Under the pieces are notes generated by a model. It was not told the DNA's origin. It did no database searches and saw only the letters and a list, made by a program, of their open reading frames with translations. Shown one piece after another: positions 32,577 to 37,313 of a stretch of DNA of 37,313 nucleotides (positions are counted from its first letter, which is position 1; each line of letters starts with the position of its first letter). Origin of the DNA: Methanobacterium sp. (GTDB taxonomy: Archaea > Methanobacteriota > Methanobacteria > Methanobacteriales > Methanobacteriaceae); the NCBI GenBank assembly GCA_030017655.1, contig JASEIM010000021.1, positions 1-37,313 on the forward strand, written 5' to 3'. The position numbers were made by a program, and so were the translations under genes.

Positions 32577-32855
32577 ATGGTCTATGTGCTTGGAAAATTA
32601 AAAATCGAGAATTATAGTAAGTGGAAGCCTGTTTTTGATGAAAGAGCAGTTATAAGACAAGAATATGGTGGTTATGAAGCTCATCTCTTCCGTAATTTCG
32701 ATGATCCAAATGAGGTAGTAATTTTATTTAAATGGGACAATTTCGAAAATGCACATAAGTACTTTGAATCAGAAGCTCTACAAGAAGCTCTAAAAAATGC
32801 AGGTGCAAAAGAGATAAGAGTTACTTATCTTGATGAAATAGCAAAAACAATTTAG
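32577..32855 (+). CDS. Small dimeric alpha/beta-barrel protein (antibiotic-monooxygenase-like)
   Basis: A 92-residue protein with the pattern of the dimeric alpha+beta barrel superfamily: a first strand MVYVLGKLKIENYSKW, a central FRNFDDPNEVVILFKW and helix NFENAHKYFESEALQEAL. Related proteins include antibiotic biosynthesis monooxygenases and other small cofactor-free enzymes; no reaction can be assigned. ATG 32577 has AGGAG at proper spacing; the upstream ATG at 32544 lacks an SD. A TATA-like TTATTATATAA near 32527-32537 fits. Confidence 0.7.
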   Translation: MVYVLGKLKIENYSKWKPVFDERAVIRQEYGGYEAHLFRNFDDPNEVVILFKWDNFENAHKYFESEALQEALKNAGAKEIRVTYLDEIAKTI

Positions 32856-32928
32856 ATATCGAGGTTAAATTTACAATATTGTTTAATGGGAAAATAACTA
32901 TAATTCTAATATCTTAAAGCGATTCAAA

Positions 32929-33012
32929 TTTACTTCGTCATATATAAATATAGCGAAGTAAAATTACTTAAAAGTACACAAAATGTGTTCTTAAAAACCA
33001 GAAATCAGTTTT
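32929..33012. other. Cluster of three inverted repeats with central TATA element
   Basis: TTTACTTCG (32929-32937) and CGAAGTAAA (32954-32962) are a perfect 9-bp inverted repeat around TATATAAATA. Next come an ACACA/TGTGT hairpin (32972-32992, one mismatch) and AAAAC/GTTTT (32994-33012). The middle one resembles the ACAC-AAA-GTGTTC module of array B. The gap (32856-33119) holds no gene I can support. It could be a promoter with an operator, a small RNA, or a decayed stem-loop array. Confidence 0.45.
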
Positions 33013-33106
33013 AAATCTAATAGACAAAAATAGCCCTATTTACATGTATACATATATCCCAAAAACAATATAATCTGCATATAGTAAATAAAAGAAGTAA
33101 TTATTT

Positions 33107-33112
33107 AAAAAA
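33107..33112 (-). terminator. T-run after minD-like gene (minus strand)
   Basis: Six A on the plus strand, i.e. TTTTTT on the minus strand, lie eight bases beyond the stop of the MinD-like gene. A possible T-tract terminator. Confidence 0.3.
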
Positions 33113-33119
33113 TTTGTAT

Positions 33120-33917
33120 TTAAGATCTGTAAACATGTAGATATTTACCGAAAACAGTATGGAAGAACTTGGTAATAATACCTTCGCTGGTTAAATCATT
33201 GTCATAGTCATATTTGCCAATAATTACTGCGGCAAGATTCATAATAATTCTAGAAGTATTAGAATCGGGATTCTTTACTAAAATAGAATTTCCAGATGCC
33301 GATGCTTTATTAAGTTCTAAATCTTCAGGAATAATAGAAAGTATAGGCACATTCAGGATAGCTTCTATTTCCTCAGGTGTTAAAAATGCATTATGGGTCT
33401 GTCCTTTATTGACCACTACGCCCAAAATGTCTATTCCAATTTTATCTGCAACTATCTTAGTTTTTAGAGCATCGCTAAGGGATGTAACTTCTGGAGTAGT
33501 AACTAAAATTAATTCTTCAGCAACATTAAGGGCAGCAAGAGCATCTCTTTCCAAACCACCAGGAGCATCAATTAATAGGATATCAATATCTTCAACAAGA
33601 GTTTCAAGGACTTCTTCAAGCCTTTCCAATCTCATATCTTTTAAACCATGAATTGATAATCCTGCTGGAACAATTTTAACCCCGCCAGGACCCTCATATA
33701 TGGCATTAGTAATTATATCGTTACCTGCAAGAACATCCTGTAAAGTAACCGGTTTTCCTTCTAAACCCAGTACTAGTTCTAAATTTGCCATTGAAAGGTC
33801 TAAATCAAGTGTTACTACATCCTCTCCATGTAATGATAATGCAATACCCAGATTAGCAGCCAACGTTGTCTTTCCAACTCCACCTTTACCTGAAGCCACA
33901 ACTATAACTCTTGTCAT
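33120..33917 (-). CDS. minD: MinD/ParA-type ATPase
   Basis: A 265-residue ATPase of the MinD group in the P-loop SIMIBI class. The deviant Walker A is ASGKGGVGKTTLA with both lysines, Walker B is LLIDAPGGLERD, and the switch region VTLDLDLSMANLELVL is intact. Archaeal MinD proteins are thought to place cell-surface or division complexes; minC and minE are not expected and not seen. The membrane-targeting tail is not obvious. ATG 33917 has AGGTGG five bases ahead; the GTG at 33926 overlaps that SD. It is divergent from the cytosine deaminase gene across 187 bases. Confidence 0.9.
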   Translation of the reverse strand: MTRVIVVASGKGGVGKTTLAANLGIALSLHGEDVVTLDLDLSMANLELVLGLEGKPVTLQDVLAGNDIITNAIYEGPGGVKIVPAGLSIHGLKDMRLERLEEVLETLVEDIDILLIDAPGGLERDALAALNVAEELILVTTPEVTSLSDALKTKIVADKIGIDILGVVVNKGQTHNAFLTPEEIEAILNVPILSIIPEDLELNKASASGNSILVKNPDSNTSRIIMNLAAVIIGKYDYDNDLTSEGIITKFFHTVFGKYLHVYRS

Positions 33918-34104
33918 CTTTTCCACCTATGATCTTTATGAATTTGCATATATACTTTAGCATCACAGCTATTTTTATTCATATGGAATTAATGTGGCTA
34001 TATTCACATAATATCTAATTAAAAATAATTATTAAAGCTGTATTTTTGAAAATAAGTATAAATTAGCTATTGATCTATATTATTAATTGTCTGGATGTGA
34101 AATA

Positions 34105-34563
34105 ATGATTGAAAAACATTATAAGTTCATGAAAGAAGCAATAAAAGAAGCAAAAAAAGGATTTAGTGAAGGTGGGATTCCAATAGGTGCAGTTCTTGTT
34201 CATAAAGATGTAATCATTGGTAGAGGACATAACAGACTTTTGCAGAGTGGTTCATCTATTTTACACGGAGAAATGGACTGTATAGAAAATGCAGGGAGAT
34301 TAAGAGGAAAAGATTACAAAAAATGCACTCTTTATACTACATTATCTCCATGTGAAATGTGTTCTGGAGTTATATTATTATACAAAATTCCTAAAGTGGT
34401 TATTGGTGAAAATAATACTCTTAAAGGCCCTGAAGATTATTTAAAGGAAAAAGGAGTTGAATTGATTAATCTTAATATGGATGAATGCATAGAATTAATG
34501 AAAAAATACATTGAAATTAACCCTGATATCTGGAACATGGAACTTGAAAGGGTTGGATTTTAG
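34105..34563 (+). CDS. Cytosine deaminase-like zinc enzyme (fungal FCY1 type)
   Basis: A 152-residue zinc hydrolase of the cytidine/deoxycytidylate deaminase superfamily, expected to convert cytosine to uracil. The zinc ligands and catalytic Glu are in LHGEMDCIENAGR and the second zinc motif in TTLSPCEMCSG. These segments, plus the C-terminal PDIW motif, resemble yeast cytosine deaminase much more than bacterial CodA, which has an amidohydrolase fold. Start ATG 34105 is taken since GGATGTGA precedes it; a TTG at 34087 is less likely. Guanine deaminase or a general nucleoside deaminase remain alternatives. No cytosine permease is adjacent. Confidence 0.8.
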   Translation: MIEKHYKFMKEAIKEAKKGFSEGGIPIGAVLVHKDVIIGRGHNRLLQSGSSILHGEMDCIENAGRLRGKDYKKCTLYTTLSPCEMCSGVILLYKIPKVVIGENNTLKGPEDYLKEKGVELINLNMDECIELMKKYIEINPDIWNMELERVGF

Positions 34564-35063
34564 AATTTTAATTAAATTCACTAAACCAGCCTGTTTACGT
34601 ATAATTATTCAATTTATTTAGAATACATCTAAGTTTATGACCCTTAAACAAAATATAACTTAGATTTAATTTTCAACTAAGCTTTAAGTATTGTTCAAAA
34701 ACTATTCAGGCAAATATGCAAGTTATAATCTGACAAAAAACATTTTGATAAGCCTTAATTGATATTTATATCGTAAAATTGATAAATGGGGCTTTATTTT
34801 ATTTAATAATTTTTAATAGTTATTTATATTCTTATTAACAGGCTTAAATTATATATTTTTAGTCATTAAACTGTTTTTTTATCTATTAATTATTTTATTC
34901 TACCATAAATGAGTATTGAGCAATGGTGAATTTTTTCAGCCATTATTTTTTCCACTTAATCAATAGATTTGAATAAATTAATAAAACATAAAGTTAATAT
35001 TGATCTTTGTGAAGTTAGATCATCTGGCTTGATTAAAATTCTAATCTAAAATTAGTGGTGTTC
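34564..35063. other. 500-base gene-free gap with inverted repeats
   Basis: No open frame here has a ribosome site or recognisable product. It holds ATCTAAGTT (34627-34635) and AACTTAGAT (34657-34665), a perfect 9-bp inverted repeat; AAGCC/GGCTT (34750-34754 with 34790-34794) followed by a T-rich tract; and near the next gene TGATCT/AGATCA and CTAAT/ATTAG pairs. The last two lie within the leader of the binding-protein gene. No known riboswitch motif was recognised. Confidence 0.5.
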
Positions 35064-36035
35064 ATGAATAAAAATTTGATTATTTTAGTGCTGTTTTTTT
35101 TAATTTTTATTATTGTATTTCAAACTTATAATTATTATAAAAATACTGAAGAAACTATTGTGGTTGGTTATCTTCCAAGTAATCATCATTCTGCTTTATT
35201 TGTTGCAGAAGCAAAGGACATGTTTAAAAAAGAAGGTATTAAAGTTCATTTAGTCCCATTTAGAGCAGGCCATGAACTTATAACAGCAGCTGAAAGAGGA
35301 CAAATAGATATTGGTTACTGTGGTATATCTCCAGTAACAAGTGCAATCGATAAAGGAATACCTATTAAAATCATTGCTGCAGTAAATCAGGAAGGCAGTG
35401 GAGTTGTAGTTAAAAAAAATAGTAATTTTAATGATATAACTAATTTGAAGGGTAAATCTATTGCAATACCTGAAAAAGGTTCAGTGCAGGATGTGCTGCT
35501 TGCTGATTTACTTTATAAAAATAATATCAGCAGTGATGAAGTACATATTGTAGAATCAGAAGTTCCTTTAATGCCTAAATCCCTGTTATTTAATAAATTC
35601 GCTGCTTTTATAGCATGGGAACCATATGTATCCGTTGCAAGATTTGAAGGAGATGGTGACGTGCTTATGTATTCTGGAGATATATGGAATAATCATCCCT
35701 GCTGTGTTGTAATAGCAAGGGAAGAATTTATCCAGAAAAAACCTGATTCCATTAGAAAATTTTTAAATGTACACATTGCAGCGACTGATTTTATAAACTC
35801 CAGTAAAAATGAAACAGCGTTAATCATATCCAAAAAACTTGGAACAAATATTGACGTTGAAAAAGAAGGCCTTAAACACGTTGAATTTATTGCCATACCT
35901 TCAAATGAATTTATAAGGAATTCTATCAGGTTCAGTGAGCTTCAAAAGCAATTGGGATATTTAAATGGAAATTTAAGCGGAACAGAAATGTTTGATCTTG
36001 AATATCTGCCTAGAACTGAAATACATATTAATTAA
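35064..36035 (+). CDS. NitT/TauT-type substrate-binding protein
   Basis: A 323-residue binding protein of the NMT1/SsuA-like family that catches a small molecule outside the membrane for an ABC importer. One N-terminal helix (about 4-22, LIILVLFFLIFIIVF) serves as anchor; no lipobox Cys is seen. The mature part starts VVGYLPSNHHSALFVA and has AAERGQIDIGYCGISPV and FAAFIAWEPYVSVARF, all typical. The ligand could be nitrate, sulfonate, thiamine precursor or other. Start ATG 35064 follows GTGGTG. No ATPase or permease gene is next to it; the downstream MFS gene is convergent and overlaps by 8 bases. Confidence 0.85.
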   Translation: MNKNLIILVLFFLIFIIVFQTYNYYKNTEETIVVGYLPSNHHSALFVAEAKDMFKKEGIKVHLVPFRAGHELITAAERGQIDIGYCGISPVTSAIDKGIPIKIIAAVNQEGSGVVVKKNSNFNDITNLKGKSIAIPEKGSVQDVLLADLLYKNNISSDEVHIVESEVPLMPKSLLFNKFAAFIAWEPYVSVARFEGDGDVLMYSGDIWNNHPCCVVIAREEFIQKKPDSIRKFLNVHIAATDFINSSKNETALIISKKLGTNIDVEKEGLKHVEFIAIPSNEFIRNSIRFSELQKQLGYLNGNLSGTEMFDLEYLPRTEIHIN

Positions 36036-37313
36036 ATTTATCTTCATCTGTTTTCCTATCTTCCCTGGTTAAAATTGAAAAAACAAAGATTATAATACTT
36101 AAAACTAACCCTACAATAAATGCATTATGAAATCCATTTAAAAGGATCTCTGTAGGGGCACTTAATTGATATGCGCCATTTAAAGGTACTCCCAATATTT
36201 CAGCTGTTTCAATATTTATAGTATAGTTGAATATTGAATTAAATACCACAATACCCATAACTAAGCCTAAATATCGTGCAGTATTCAATAAACTGGATAA
36301 AGAACCCCGTTTTTCATTTGTGCTGTGACTCATTATGAGTTTATTGTTTGCTGGAGTGAACATTCCTTCTGATATGGCCCTAATTCCAAGTGCAATGAAA
36401 ATAAAGAGCATCCCAATAGTTTCATTAAAGAGAGTCAGTAAAATAACTGCAATAATTAATGAAATAACTGCAGCAATTGTTGGAATCCAAGATCCTATCC
36501 TATCAGAGATATAACCAGATAATGGACCTATGAATATGAATGAAAGGGATGGAAGAAGAATAATTAAGCCAGAAAAGTCTGAGGAATATCCCATAATAAG
36601 TTCGAAATAAAATGGAAGAATAAATATGCTTCCATTAAGAACCAAGGCGGCTAAAAATCCTGAAATTAAAGATAGAGCAATATAAGTATTTTTTAATATA
36701 GAAAGGTCAAATAATGGGTCTTTATGCTGGGATTCCCATATAAAAAAGAAAATTCCTGAAGTTAAAGATATGGAAAGAGTTAGAACAATTTCTAATAAGC
36801 TCCAGTTCATACTTTGACCAATATCAAGGGGTAAAATAAGGGTTAGAAGTGTGGTAAATATTAGAATTGACCCAATAACATCAAAATTCGTTTTTTGTTT
36901 GTTTTTTCTCGATTCAGGTAATATTATAGCACTGAGGATGATTACAACAATTCCAAGAGGAACTGTTACTAAAAATATCCAGTTCCAACTTCCATATTCA
37001 TTTATAAGCCCACCAATTCCATAGCCAGAGGAAAGACCAAGTGTTGTTGTTAGGGAGATTATACCAAATACTTTACCACTCATATTTTGAGGTAAATGGA
37101 CTGATATTATTGCAGGAGTCACTGAAAGCAACATGGCAGATCCAATGCCCTGGACAATCCTGAAAATAAGTATACTGGTAATATCAAGTGAGATACCACA
37201 AAAATAAGCGCCAAGGGTAAAAAGGGAAATCCCCGATAAAAACACCTTTTTATAACCAACAATATCACCAACTCGTCCGAAAATTAATAAAAAGCTTATA
37301 AGAACAATTAAAT
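36028..37313 (-). CDS. MFS transporter, DHA2/EmrB-like (5' end outside window)
   Basis: A membrane exporter of the major facilitator superfamily, probably the 14-helix drug:proton antiporter group. The frame runs open to the window edge, so the first helix or two are missing; the visible part includes motif A (GRVGDIVGYKKV), RIVQGIGSAMLLSVTPA, SGYGIGGLINEYGSWNWIF typical of EmrB-like proteins, then about ten further helices. A GTG at 37245 is only an internal codon because motif A lies upstream of it. Substrate is unknown. It converges on the binding-protein gene. Confidence 0.87.
   Translation of the reverse strand, partial: LIVLISFLLIFGRVGDIVGYKKVFLSGISLFTLGAYFCGISLDITSILIFRIVQGIGSAMLLSVTPAIISVHLPQNMSGKVFGIISLTTTLGLSSGYGIGGLINEYGSWNWIFLVTVPLGIVVIILSAIILPESRKNKQKTNFDVIGSILIFTTLLTLILPLDIGQSMNWSLLEIVLTLSISLTSGIFFFIWESQHKDPLFDLSILKNTYIALSLISGFLAALVLNGSIFILPFYFELIMGYSSDFSGLIILLPSLSFIFIGPLSGYISDRIGSWIPTIAAVISLIIAVILLTLFNETIGMLFIFIALGIRAISEGMFTPANNKLIMSHSTNEKRGSLSSLLNTARYLGLVMGIVVFNSIFNYTINIETAEILGVPLNGAYQLSAPTEILLNGFHNAFIVGLVLSIIIFVFSILTREDRKTDEDKFN

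Noticed and set aside
34564..35063. tRNA or known riboswitch in the long gap
   Set aside because: No cloverleaf, no T-loop GGTTCRA motif and no TPP, cobalamin or SAM riboswitch core was found by eye.
37245..37313. GTG 37245 as the start of the MFS gene
   Set aside because: The frame is open to the window edge and contains MFS motif A upstream of this codon, so the true start is outside.

Overview
The window looks like chromosome of a low-GC methanogenic euryarchaeon, most likely Methanobacteriales and close to Methanobacterium. The reasons are archaeal TATA-box promoters next to Shine-Dalgarno (SD) sites, archaeal-type phosphoglycerate mutase, archaeal phosphopantothenate synthetase, UPF0200/UPF0201 proteins, Dph6, a response regulator with a methanogen-type output domain, and class III (QxSxE) pilin signal peptides handled by an archaeal A24 prepilin peptidase. 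The genus is inferred from gene content; no comparison was run.

Layout. 1-3569: end of homoserine dehydrogenase, a structured repeat array, apgM and pyrG. 3596-12835: a surface-appendage region with an EppA-like prepilin peptidase, two canonical class III pilins, a membrane protein, an operon of four pilin-like secreted proteins (one of 704 residues), a PepSY protein and an unknown membrane protein. 12848-16760: dph6, a minus-strand UPF0201/UPF0200/phosphopantothenate synthetase group, a small membrane protein and an M42 aminopeptidase. 16770-18773: a KaiC-like ATPase beside a REC-PAS-output response regulator. 18873-26790: bacterial-type nucleotide excision repair (uvrC; then uvrB-uvrA divergent from a DUF169 gene). 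26914-32855: small mixed genes (DUF362, PrsW-like protease, TRAM, tautomerase, flavodoxin-fold relic, zinc ribbon, DJ-1/PfpI, REC-PAS, RNase H-like exonuclease, a small barrel protein). 33120-37313: MinD-like ATPase, fungal-type cytosine deaminase, an orphan NitT/TauT-type binding protein and a truncated MFS transporter.

The most unusual signal is not a gene. Three intergenic sites (421-632, 21524-21711 on the minus strand, 28562-28650) carry the same kind of stem-loop array. All share an 11-base box (AAAATCAAAGC) and a GGGATTT box that pair to enclose two hairpins. The first of these hairpins differs completely in sequence between copies but stays paired. Extra stem-loop modules flank the core in different orders. 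One copy would form most of the 5' leader of the DUF169 gene. I do not recognise the family. A second lead is that six secreted proteins at 4871-11406 share an acidic-x-(K/R)-G cleavage box although only two have the full QxSxE motif, which suggests the peptidase next door has a wider substrate set.

No tRNA, rRNA, CRISPR array, insertion sequence or integrase was seen.
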